A stretch of 37,485 nt of DNA from a virus: the IMG/VR virus record IMGVR_UViG_3300029319_000163, positions 1 through 37,485 of that record; one strand, given 5' to 3'. The notes beneath the pieces are model-generated. The model did not search any database. It was given only the letters and a program-made list of their open reading frames with translations, and was not told the origin of the DNA. The number at the start of each line of letters is the position of its first letter. Within the stretch, counting starts at the first letter, position 1. A program made the position numbers and the translations under genes. Shown piece after piece: positions 12,080 through 20,565 of the stretch.

Positions 12080-14197
12080 TCAGCAAGCCATCAGCACACA
12101 AGGCACGCAATAACTCCCATCTGAGTAAGTAGTTGAGACCGTGGTGCTAGTCACCTTGGCAATGGTTTTTGAACGCACGATGTCGTCATCCTGAGGCTTT
12201 GCCGTTCCATCACCAGCAGACATCAGCAGATCACCGCGTGCAACGGTTGTGCCCTGTGCAATGCGGATAACAAAATCACCCGTCATCGCGCAGTAGAAGT
12301 CGTTGGTGTAGGTGTCATCATCATCGTCCCAGCCTTGGAATACGCCTGCCACATTGACATCGCCTTCAACATCACTGACCTTCATGCGGTTCAGCTGTTC
12401 GTTGTCTTCCGTGCCTGCATCACGAGCAGGTGTTTTTACATCGCCAACACTGACGCCCTCAGGCAGCTCATCCTCTTCGGTGTAGAGCACTGCATCTTGC
12501 GCCTCATAGGCCCATTCGCACATCTCATCAAGGTTGCTCAGCACAGAACCACGCAAGATCTCTGTACGTTCTGCACCGCCTGCAAGCTGTGACCAACGCG
12601 CTAAGTGAGCACCATTGTAAGAAACGGTGCTGCCAGAAACACTTATGGATCCTTCATTGTTTCCCGCCTGATAAAAAGATATAAGATTGCCATCATTGCC
12701 AATCCTATTTACAGCCATGGGCGTACCACTGGCCCGTGCAACTTGTAACTTAAAAGAACCGCTTCTATCAATATAAACACCATCGTTAGTTGAGTTTTGA
12801 AAGACTGAACTATCGGCAAAGTTACCCATGGCAATTTTTACGTCGCCATCCTGAGTTATCCGCATCCGATTCTGCATACTGGTTGAGCCATTCGGTGCAG
12901 TCGAAAATCTCAACGCCGTAGGTTTAGAGCTGCTGCTCCAAGTGCCTCCATCTCTAAATGCTTGTATTTGCGCGGAAACTGTTTGAGTGTCGTCCCCAAA
13001 TCCTACAAGTCCGAGGTTTTGACCATTTGCAGGCGTTGTTGAACCTCTGCACAACAAGATGTCTCCGCCAGCAGCAGCATTGCCTGCATTCCCTTCAAAA
13101 ACTGCACGGAAATTGCCACTGCTGCTTCCCACTCCCAACAACATCCGTCCACCATCGTCCAACGTCATGCGCGTCGTTGGTGTGCCCGAACTACCTGCTG
13201 TAGTAGCAAATTCGAGTCTTGAGGGTTTATCGTCGTTACTGTGTGGACCTACTGCTTCACACCTGATATTCGCACATTGTTGATAACCACTGTTATCGTT
13301 GCCCATCCATCGAATTTCACCTATTAAGTTATTTGCCGAAATGCTTTGATCATTTCGCCCCAATACAATCCTTGGTCCTGAGTCAACATCAACAACTTGA
13401 AGCAATGATGCCGAATCACCTGTAACATCAGCAGACGCGCCAATAATCGTTCGGCCAACCCGATCGATTCTCATGCGCTCGACTACGTTTCCTCCAGAGG
13501 CAGCCGTATTGAAAGTAAGATGGCCGTCATCTTTGTTAGAAGTATCGTCGCCTGCCTTAGCCTGTATTGAGGCAACATTTGAGTCATTCCATTGAAACCT
13601 AAGCTGCCCAATAACTTGTTCTGCTGAGCCTCTATTGGCGTTCATTGTTACTGAATAACTCGCGTCAACAGGCGAGGAAGAACCAATCTGGATGTTGCCA
13701 TTAACATGCAATCTTTCTTCAGGACTTGATTCGGCAAGGCCAACGCGACTATTTCCACCGTTGATAAAGAAACAATGAGTCTGAGCGTCTGATTCAACGC
13801 GGAAATCAACATCACCGCCGCCGTCGTTAAATACAGTCAGATCGTTCTTAAACAGAACACGCTGTGTGCCGCCAGTAGTAATTCCAAAATGATCTGCTGC
13901 AGGGCTGTGAACGCCAGTGTCTAGGTCGTCCTTAAAAGCTAGTCCTGGAGCGGCAGCAGTGCCGTCTTCCATCAACTGGGTGCCATCAAGCTCAAATAGT
14001 GAGATCCATGCGTCATTTGCGCTATTCCTAATCTTCATGCGGCCGAGATTAGTGTCGGCCCAGAGTTGATAGGCGTATCGGGTAGCTGGCTGTGTACTGC
14101 TGCTGTTGTTGCTGACGATTGCTGCTAAGGCATTATTTAAGTCGGAACGGACCGCGGCTCCAGTTCCATTAGCAATCACATAATCGTGGGTAGCCAT
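12080..14197 (-). CDS. modular tail fibre with Peptidase_G2-like self-cleaving C-terminus
   Basis: N-terminus 'THDYVIANGTGAAVRSDLNNAL' and 'RYAYQLWADTNLGRMKIR' is typical of cyanophage fibre base domains. Residues ~90-120 ('DLDTGVHSPAADHFGITTGGTQRV') are a fibre shaft motif. Three ~100-residue repeats follow, each with 'IGxIxW' and ending RMRI/RMTL-x-x-x-G-x-x-xxG (RM at 241, 343, 444). The C-terminal ~160 residues ('GAHLARWSQLAGGAERTEIL', 'DVNVAGVFQGWDDDDD', 'SYCVPCVLMAC') match Peptidase_G2-type intramolecular chaperones, which cut themselves off after trimerisation. It is probably the host-recognition fibre, right after J. Confidence 0.85.
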   Translation of the reverse strand: MATHDYVIANGTGAAVRSDLNNALAAIVSNNSSSTQPATRYAYQLWADTNLGRMKIRNSANDAWISLFELDGTQLMEDGTAAAPGLAFKDDLDTGVHSPAADHFGITTGGTQRVLFKNDLTVFNDGGGDVDFRVESDAQTHCFFINGGNSRVGLAESSPEERLHVNGNIQIGSSSPVDASYSVTMNANRGSAEQVIGQLRFQWNDSNVASIQAKAGDDTSNKDDGHLTFNTAASGGNVVERMRIDRVGRTIIGASADVTGDSASLLQVVDVDSGPRIVLGRNDQSISANNLIGEIRWMGNDNSGYQQCANIRCEAVGPHSNDDKPSRLEFATTAGSSGTPTTRMTLDDGGRMLLGVGSSSGNFRAVFEGNAGNAAAGGDILLCRGSTTPANGQNLGLVGFGDDTQTVSAQIQAFRDGGTWSSSSKPTALRFSTAPNGSTSMQNRMRITQDGDVKIAMGNFADSSVFQNSTNDGVYIDRSGSFKLQVARASGTPMAVNRIGNDGNLISFYQAGNNEGSISVSGSTVSYNGAHLARWSQLAGGAERTEILRGSVLSNLDEMCEWAYEAQDAVLYTEEDELPEGVSVGDVKTPARDAGTEDNEQLNRMKVSDVEGDVNVAGVFQGWDDDDDTYTNDFYCAMTGDFVIRIAQGTTVARGDLLMSAGDGTAKPQDDDIVRSKTIAKVTSTTVSTTYSDGSYCVPCVLMAC

Positions 14198-14231
14198 GCC
14201 TTAGCCTGCTTTCAACAACACTCCTTTTATG

Positions 14232-17200
14232 TTAAACCGCTTTGCCATAACCCACAGCCGTGTAGGTGAAGTTGCGATCCACGTTGTTATCGTTGGAATC
14301 TAAGATCGCGACATTAAAGCCCGTGCCAGTGACACTGTGCACATTTACGCGTTCGCCGGCAGCAAGGTTTTGAACAGCCACACCAACGCTCGGTAAATAG
14401 GCATTTGTTCCTCCTAAGGATCCTGTGCCTGTAAAAAATGCCTTATCGAAAGTTACCACTTTAGTGGTAGTGCCAGAAGCGATTGCACCATTACTGTTCT
14501 CTTGCCGGCGCTGGAAGCTTGCAACATAGCCAAGCTCATCAACCAAAATGTTTTGGGCAATGTCAGAGCTGCTTAGTTCTACTTTGAACTGGAACGCTCG
14601 CGCTTCAAATGTACCATTAACAAACTCTCGCCATGGTCCAAAGGGATTGGGGACAGTTGTCGGATCAGAATCAGTGCTTCTGAAATACAGCTTCGCGTTG
14701 ACTGCATCAGCCTCACTACCATCAAAATCGTTCCAAGTGTCAACGTTTGCTGTGCGTGAATCAATGAGATCATTAGGGAAAAATGCTCGCGAAACAAGAC
14801 GGCGCTGTAAATCAATTGGAAATTTTGCCTCAAGATCTAACGTGGCGGCAAATTGATAATTGGCAGAACTAAGAATGTCGCCAAGAGTATCGAATGAACT
14901 AATGTCGTCAAAATCAGTTTGATCATCTATATTCTCATCCCCGTCAATAATCAGTGCATCAAGGTCCTCATCATAGAAACAATCGGTCGCCTGACCCTGA
15001 AATGGCGGAGTGTCTTGATCCTCTCTGCGAGATTGAATAATTAACTGTCCAAGAGTGTCTGGAAGCTGCACAACGACACTTGTCGCGTTTGCACTCTTAT
15101 TGCCTAGGTCATCCTCAAATTTGGCAAAAATCTCGCCAGCAACTAACGGCACAATTGCTTCAGTTGAGTTGCCTGCTACGGCAGGAATAAGGTCAACAGA
15201 ATTAGGCCACGTTGCTGAGCCATCGGTCAAGTTGCTGTGCTTGATGTGAACAAGGCCGTTCACTTTCACGTCAAGATCGACAGTTTTGTCCCAACGCAAG
15301 CGCGCACTGTTTGCACTTATCGGCTCAATAGACAAATTCTGAACATCGCCAGGAACTGCTGTTTTGCCAACAAGCGTGAACGTTGCTGTTGATATTTTGC
15401 TTTGCTTGCCCAGATAATTGCGAGCCAGAACTTGCACGCTCAACGTTCCAGCCCGTAATGCTCGTAAAGTTATTGATGGATTCGATGTAGTTAGAGTTGT
15501 AAAATTGTCATTGTCAATCTTGTACTTAACTAAGAAATCATTGGTATTGGCTCGATCATGAGTCCAACTAAAATCGAAACCTGTATGAACTGTTTGACCC
15601 TCTTGATACAAGAACTCAGTGCCTGTAAGGCCTTCTGGGGCGTTTGGCGCTGAGGAAAGATTAGAAATATCTCGTTGCCTAATTGCCACATCTTTTTCAA
15701 TAGCCGCATAAATTGATTCATTGTATGCAATAGCACTAACGCCATAAACGCCATCTCCAGACTCTGATACCGACAGAACACGAAACTGTTGAGACTGAAT
15801 ATCTGTAGTTTGAATTAGATAAACGGCTCCTGCATTTGGCGCTTCACTAAAAGCATCACTAACAGTAATAGCCGCTCCAGAAATACTTGAGATCGCCTTA
15901 GTTTCCACTAAACCGGTCGGCATTAAAACTGAAAGCGAAGGGCTACTCGCGAGATTGACTGATAGATTAGTATCGCTATCAATTGTGATAACTGTTGTTG
16001 TTGCCGAGTTGACTCGCCCGCTTCTTCGTGTTCCTCCACGTAACGGATCGGCAATGTCAATCACCATTCCTGGTCTAAGAATGATCCCGCTTTCAACAGC
16101 AACTGCAAACTGACAAGTCTCAGTTAAGTTTTGCTCGGACAGCAGTGTCCACTTGCCCAAGCGGTGAGCTTGACCTTGACTATAACAACCGATAGCTTTC
16201 ATTTCTTTTTTGATAATGCCGTGCTTTGCAACAGCAGCATGATCTTCTACATATTCATATTCAATATCGCCACGTGTGTCATATGACTGCCAGGCCACAA
16301 CAGCAACAGTATGACGAACTTTTTGACCAGTACCTGAATAAGAAAATGTTCCATCAACAACGTTGGATGGACCAAGCAAGTATTGTGCGTCAGTCGGCTT
16401 ATCTTGCAGTAAGACTAACGATCCAGCTCCATAATATGCAATGCCACGGAAAATGGCAGTCAGCTGTTGAATTACGTTGTAAACCTCATCGCGTTGATTA
16501 ATAAGGATATTGAGGCTAAAGCGTGGTTCTTTTCCACCTTTGCCATCATCTACAAGTGTGTTGCAATACTGGCTGATTGCAAAAAAGTCATAGCGATCGA
16601 GCGTAGCTTCTGTAATGCCTGCACCATAACGATCATTAATGAGAAGATCGTATAAACACCATGCCGGGTCATTTGTCCAAGTCGCAGCTTGAAAGGTCCC
16701 GTCCCAAACTCCAGAATATGTGATCCGCCCTAGATGAGTTGTAGTGTCTACCGTTGCATTGCTGGGAATCTTGACCTTAATGCCGCGTATCAGATACTTG
16801 CGAGACGGAATGCTGCCAAACTGACGAGAGTCAAATCTTAGCCCGACTAAAGCAGTGTTTGGGTAACGAAACTTTTCATCAATAATTTCAGTGTAAGCCT
16901 GAAAAAATGTTGAACTAGCGCGACGTGTACTGGTTTCATTGGCGCTAACGCGCACCATGCGAATGTCAACAGGAAAAGCTCCAGTAAGCGCAATTAGATA
17001 ATCACGTTGATACCTCGCGCTGCTTTTACCCTTTATCGTGTCAGAAATTACGTCGTTAAAACCACCGCCGTTGTACTGAACTTGGATCTTGATGCTGACT
17101 TCATGGCCGGTAATATCGCCATCATCTTCAACGATGCGAAGCGAAGGAATCGTCAGCGTTACACGCACCCGGTCTACATCTGTATCTGTAATTGATCGCG

Positions 17201-17972
17201 TAACAGGTGTGCCATTAACAACCTCAGAATTAACGGCTTTTTCAGACTGAGTAGCGCCAAAATTGCCAGTTATGTGAGTTTGGGCCTGTGTTCCATTCCG
17301 CGTAGCAACTGAAAATGACTTGAAGTTGTTTGTTCCGTCAGCATTTTGTATTGGCGTATCTTCGAGAAAAATGCTTTTGTTGCCGTCTTCTAAGCCTTGA
17401 ATTTCACCTTCACTTATTACATCAAGAACACTGGCAAACTGAACTGACTGAAGCGTATCATCGGCCTCCGTAGGTGTATGAGAACCTCCACCACCTTTAC
17501 CACCACCTCCACCAGCACCAGCTATCCTTTGGCCGATGCCAGCATTATGAACACGGATGTTGTTGGCAATAAAAGTGTGCTGGCGCTCAACTGTTAAGTT
17601 GTAAACCGTAGCTGTGCCAAGGTCTTCTCGACTTGTTATTGGGCGCAGATGTCCCATAACATCGACCAAGCAATCATCGAAACCAAGACTTCCAATGGCG
17701 ACAAATGCGTTGTATTGATTGAGAACCCAGTGATTTGGCGTCGCATCTACATACTCATCGCCCCAAAAACCATACCGATAAACTTGTTCATTCTCATGAA
17801 TGTGGACTTTTAACACCTTTGCAACGTGAGTGTTGCCCTTGTCGTCAAAGCTAATTACTTCACTGCCTACTTTAAGTTCAGCGATCTTTACCTGGCCATC
17901 AGGCGTGGAAACAAGTGTGTCGCCTGTAAAACAACCACCACCAGAACCAGCTATGTATTGAGCTTGTGTCAT
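14232..17972 (-). CDS. tail tip / host-specificity protein J with N-terminal Hint domain
   Basis: Lambda gpJ-like central tip protein of 1,246 residues. After an N-terminal Hint domain (residues ~14-143) comes Gly-rich 'GAGGGGGKGGGGSHTP', then the J core 'TEADDTLQSVQFASVLDVISEGEIQGL' and the tip domains. Fibronectin-III-like modules lie roughly at 780-1000 ('PEGLTGTEF', 'VPGDVQNLSIEP...RLRWDKTVDLDVK'). The C-terminal part is variable. It sits at the J position, 4 bases overlapped by the I gene, and is followed by the fibre. J binds the host receptor in lambda. See the separate Hint entry for the oddity. Confidence 0.9.
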   Translation of the reverse strand: MTQAQYIAGSGGGCFTGDTLVSTPDGQVKIAELKVGSEVISFDDKGNTHVAKVLKVHIHENEQVYRYGFWGDEYVDATPNHWVLNQYNAFVAIGSLGFDDCLVDVMGHLRPITSREDLGTATVYNLTVERQHTFIANNIRVHNAGIGQRIAGAGGGGGKGGGGSHTPTEADDTLQSVQFASVLDVISEGEIQGLEDGNKSIFLEDTPIQNADGTNNFKSFSVATRNGTQAQTHITGNFGATQSEKAVNSEVVNGTPVTRSITDTDVDRVRVTLTIPSLRIVEDDGDITGHEVSIKIQVQYNGGGFNDVISDTIKGKSSARYQRDYLIALTGAFPVDIRMVRVSANETSTRRASSTFFQAYTEIIDEKFRYPNTALVGLRFDSRQFGSIPSRKYLIRGIKVKIPSNATVDTTTHLGRITYSGVWDGTFQAATWTNDPAWCLYDLLINDRYGAGITEATLDRYDFFAISQYCNTLVDDGKGGKEPRFSLNILINQRDEVYNVIQQLTAIFRGIAYYGAGSLVLLQDKPTDAQYLLGPSNVVDGTFSYSGTGQKVRHTVAVVAWQSYDTRGDIEYEYVEDHAAVAKHGIIKKEMKAIGCYSQGQAHRLGKWTLLSEQNLTETCQFAVAVESGIILRPGMVIDIADPLRGGTRRSGRVNSATTTVITIDSDTNLSVNLASSPSLSVLMPTGLVETKAISSISGAAITVSDAFSEAPNAGAVYLIQTTDIQSQQFRVLSVSESGDGVYGVSAIAYNESIYAAIEKDVAIRQRDISNLSSAPNAPEGLTGTEFLYQEGQTVHTGFDFSWTHDRANTNDFLVKYKIDNDNFTTLTTSNPSITLRALRAGTLSVQVLARNYLGKQSKISTATFTLVGKTAVPGDVQNLSIEPISANSARLRWDKTVDLDVKVNGLVHIKHSNLTDGSATWPNSVDLIPAVAGNSTEAIVPLVAGEIFAKFEDDLGNKSANATSVVVQLPDTLGQLIIQSRREDQDTPPFQGQATDCFYDEDLDALIIDGDENIDDQTDFDDISSFDTLGDILSSANYQFAATLDLEAKFPIDLQRRLVSRAFFPNDLIDSRTANVDTWNDFDGSEADAVNAKLYFRSTDSDPTTVPNPFGPWREFVNGTFEARAFQFKVELSSSDIAQNILVDELGYVASFQRRQENSNGAIASGTTTKVVTFDKAFFTGTGSLGGTNAYLPSVGVAVQNLAAGERVNVHSVTGTGFNVAILDSNDNNVDRNFTYTAVGYGKAV
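17544..17933 (-). other. Hint (intein-like, BIL-type) domain inside J
   Basis: A 130-residue Hint module spans J residues 14-143. Block A is CFTGDTLVSTPDG with catalytic Cys at 14. Block B has T and H in 'DATPNHWVL', and blocks F/G read 'VYNLTVERQHTFIANNIRVHN'. No homing-endonuclease insert is present, so it is a mini-intein size. The residue after the terminal Asn is Ala, not Cys/Ser/Thr, so standard protein splicing is blocked. This is the A-type bacterial-intein-like arrangement, known for N- or C-terminal cleavage. Both flanks are Gly-rich (IAGSGGG / IAGAGGGG). Confidence 0.92.
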
Positions 17973-18628
17973 GCGCTCACCTCATCAACGTCAAGGCCAC
18001 TAGAAATAGTTGCCGATCCAACAAACACTCGTCCATACGCTATTGGCACTGGCAAGCCCTGCCTGGATGTATTAACTACGTTGGAGAATGAAAATGATTC
18101 GAGCTGAACTGATTCATCAATTGATGATAGGTTTGGTTGAGGAGAGATCGATTGGGCAATTCCCATAAACACCAAGCCAATACCAACATTACCTGCAAAT
18201 GCAGCTGCTGCTCCAGCAAATGTTGCTGCACCAGTAGCCGTAACGCCAGCACCAGTCGCAGTAAATCCACCAGCGGCAGCACTAAAGCCAGCTACGGGAG
18301 CCAAAACCGCAACAGTAATTAGTGCAACTCCTGCCAAAATCGATCCAAACCCCCGACCTGCACCAGCAATAACGGGAGTGATGCTGAGAACATCTTTCTC
18401 ACTCCAAGGCATAATTAACGGGCTCACATCTTGCTCGGTTGCCTTTTCTTTGCTAATTGTTACGCGATAGCCAATGCCATCTTTTTCGCTATCAATAAGC
18501 CATTTGTCCAAGCCAGGAAAATTTACACATAACGCTTTAATTGCTTGCGCTGGCGTTGCTGCCTCAAGTTCAAACCGGCATTGGCCCAATCGCTTGCGTA
18601 GTGCGCCATAGACCTTAACGACTTTCAT
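17969..18628 (-). CDS. tail assembly protein I (TipI-like)
   Basis: N-terminal ubiquitin-like beta-grasp domain (~1-80): 'MKVVKVYGALRKRLGQCRFELEA', 'QAIKALCVNFPGLDKWLID', 'EKDVLSITPVIAGAGR'. A very hydrophobic Ala/Gly-rich helix region follows (~98-175). This is the standard lambda gpI layout; I helps J fold and join the tail tip and is not in the mature tail. It lies between K and J and overlaps both (14 and 4 bases). Confidence 0.9.
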   Translation of the reverse strand: MKVVKVYGALRKRLGQCRFELEAATPAQAIKALCVNFPGLDKWLIDSEKDGIGYRVTISKEKATEQDVSPLIMPWSEKDVLSITPVIAGAGRGFGSILAGVALITVAVLAPVAGFSAAAGGFTATGAGVTATGAATFAGAAAAFAGNVGIGLVFMGIAQSISPQPNLSSIDESVQLESFSFSNVVNTSRQGLPVPIAYGRVFVGSATISSGLDVDEVSA

Positions 18629-19334
18629 GCCTTAAGGCGCAATCAGTGCTTTTTCCATAGTAGCTACCGCCAATAGTGTAAACATCCCTGCTTGATAGTC
18701 GCCCCTGCACATGATGCAAAATCTGAGAGTCGCCTATATAAATTGCAGCATGATTTGGAACAGGTGAGACTAAATTCATTAACAATGCGTCGCCAGGTTG
18801 CAGCTCTTCTACTGGAATCTTGTGAAAGCCTTCTTTCTGGAAGTTTTCTAAATAAAGATTCTCGCCATGATCCCACCATTGATCCCGACGCTCATAATCT
18901 CGTAGCTCTAGTCCCCACTCTCTTGCATACCAATCACGGCAAAGGCTGTAGCAGTCAACAATCCCATGGACAAATTCACGCCCCACATATGGAAGCTCAA
19001 AGCCTTCTGGCTCGCAGTAACCCCAGGCTTCGGTCTTTGGATTGACAATAAACCAAGGTAAACCTGACTTTTCGCAAGCAACACGATCTGCAGGCGATGG
19101 AGCAGGATTTGTTACTGGATGGCTGTGAACAACAGCAACCACCTCGCCCTTGTCTTCTACTTCATTCCAACCGTCAAGGACAAAGTGCTCATCAGGCGTT
19201 TCGGCAATGTTGCGACAGGGAAAGTAACGCCGACGCCCTTTGACAACAGCAACTAACCCGCAACTTTCACGAGGAAACTCGTCTTTTGCTTGCTGAAGAA
19301 TCTCAGCCTGCAACCTTGCGGTCAGCTTCATCAT
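18615..19334 (-). CDS. tail protein K: JAMM/MPN peptidase plus NlpC/P60 domain
   Basis: Two fused hydrolase domains. The N-terminal MPN domain has the full JAMM signature: Glu23 ('RESCGLV'), H70-S-H72, seven residues, then S80-x-x-D83. The C-terminal NlpC/P60 domain has 'VDCYSLCRDWY' (nucleophile Cys128) and 'NHAAIYIGD' (His195) with a downstream 'HH'. This is the lambda gpK architecture; the MPN domain may process tail proteins and the NlpC/P60 domain cuts peptidoglycan during DNA entry. Order L-K-I-J is conserved. Start ATG 19334 or 19331 (MM). Confidence 0.92.
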   Translation of the reverse strand: MMKLTARLQAEILQQAKDEFPRESCGLVAVVKGRRRYFPCRNIAETPDEHFVLDGWNEVEDKGEVVAVVHSHPVTNPAPSPADRVACEKSGLPWFIVNPKTEAWGYCEPEGFELPYVGREFVHGIVDCYSLCRDWYAREWGLELRDYERRDQWWDHGENLYLENFQKEGFHKIPVEELQPGDALLMNLVSPVPNHAAIYIGDSQILHHVQGRLSSRDVYTIGGSYYGKSTDCALRHESR

Positions 19335-20224
19335 TTTGTCAGACCAGCTCCAGGAAATGATCCAAAAGGCAAATCGCCGTTATTGCCAAACCTTAGTTTG
19401 CAGCTTTCGACTCTCTTGCCACAAACATCTTGTGCTGCTGTGCTCACCTCATTGCCATTCACGTCGTAATAATCGGTGCCTGTATAGCTGCACTCTGAGC
19501 TGCGGTAAACCCACTGACAGATGTTCGCCACAATTTGACGTTTTGGTATTTTTTGACCAGCAAGATCAAACTTGCTAGCCAGCTCAAATGTCACACTATC
19601 TCGTGACTCATTTGATTTGCGATCAATAAACCATCGCTCATCAGGAAATTTGGCATTTGGATCAGCACTTGATTCGCCATCCAAAAACTTCTTAAGTGTT
19701 CGAATCCGACGAACTTCTGCACCACCAAGGTCATTACCTGCAGTAGTTGCGTTTACCAACAGCAGCAATGTAGTTATTGTGCCGTCAAGGTTGCTGATTG
19801 TTAGAGTTGGCCGCGGCAGTGACCCTGTATTTGTCATCTCAAAGCCATCTGCTTTGACAGGAATGCGAGTGTAAGTATTGCCGTCAAAAACAATGTTGCC
19901 AGTCACTGCTGCATTTGCACCCGCATGAAAGCGGTAAATGTCTGTACTTCCATGGAGCGTGCTATCTAAATGGACTTCAAACAGCTCAATAATTGCACTT
20001 GGGTTGAGCTTTGCCAGCTCTTCATATGCAGAAGCAATAGCGGTCCAGACACAGGTGTTGTCCGTGATTGTACTGCCAATATCTGTCGGCCAGCTTGGTT
20101 CAGACGATGCTGACGTGCCGGCTGTAGTGCATTGAAAGAACAGGCCAGATGCTTGATCTGTTGTGGCGCGTCTGATGTCACCAACAGAAAATGCGGTGCT
20201 AGCGGCCCAAGCTGCTACTGCCAT
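19331..20224 (-). CDS. tail tip protein L with four-Cys (Fe-S type) C-terminal domain
   Basis: The C-terminal ~65 residues have four Cys (236, 245, 268, 275) in the gpL pattern 'ICQWVYRSSECSYTG ... DVCGKRVESCKLRFG'. In lambda these ligate a [4Fe-4S] cluster. The middle (~70-200) is the tail-L beta domain. The N-terminal 60 residues ('AWAASTAFSVGDIRR', 'TTDQASGLFFQCTTAGTSA', 'TCVWTAI') are an extra module resembling CBM5/12-like chitin- or glycan-binding folds, which lambda lacks. It may help adhesion to the cyanobacterial surface, as inference. It overlaps M by one base. Confidence 0.88.
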   Translation of the reverse strand: MAVAAWAASTAFSVGDIRRATTDQASGLFFQCTTAGTSASSEPSWPTDIGSTITDNTCVWTAIASAYEELAKLNPSAIIELFEVHLDSTLHGSTDIYRFHAGANAAVTGNIVFDGNTYTRIPVKADGFEMTNTGSLPRPTLTISNLDGTITTLLLLVNATTAGNDLGGAEVRRIRTLKKFLDGESSADPNAKFPDERWFIDRKSNESRDSVTFELASKFDLAGQKIPKRQIVANICQWVYRSSECSYTGTDYYDVNGNEVSTAAQDVCGKRVESCKLRFGNNGDLPFGSFPGAGLTK

Positions 20225-20565
20225 TAGGGTTCAAAAACTTGACGGAACGTTGTTTGTATTGTGGCACGGTTCTTGTATGTAATCGACTTGCTCCACTGTT
20301 CACAAACAAACTTGGAGCTACTGCTTTCGCCAGGTGGTGTAAAGTCAAAGCTCGCATAATCTGCAGCTCTTGCATCCAAAAATGTCTCAATTGTGTCGGC
20401 ATCAGTCTCTGAAACTTCAAATGTCAGATTGAAGATCTTTGGATTTTGATTGATGCCATAGGTGAGCCTGGCCTCATAACCATCGCCAAACTGCACTTTG
20501 CGAATGTTTGGTGCGCTGCTTTTTTGTACCCCATATGTCGGCGTTATTGACGGAAAAGTAGCCAT
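20224..20565 (-). CDS. minor tail protein M-like
   Basis: 113 residues of the phage-tail M/DUF2460-related type: 'PSITPTYGVQKSSAPNIRKVQFGDGYEARLTYGINQNPKIFNLTFE', then 'ETFLDARAADYASFDFTPPGE' and 'SITYKNRATIQTTFRQVFEP'. It forms the first ring of the tail tip after the tape measure. Positioned between H and L, as in lambda, with one-base overlaps. Confidence 0.88.
   Translation of the reverse strand: MATFPSITPTYGVQKSSAPNIRKVQFGDGYEARLTYGINQNPKIFNLTFEVSETDADTIETFLDARAADYASFDFTPPGESSSSKFVCEQWSKSITYKNRATIQTTFRQVFEP

Noticed and set aside
18615-19334. K NlpC/P60 domain as the lytic endolysin
   Set aside because: It is fused to a JAMM domain and placed between L and I, the tail-tip position, so it acts at entry and not as the lysis enzyme.
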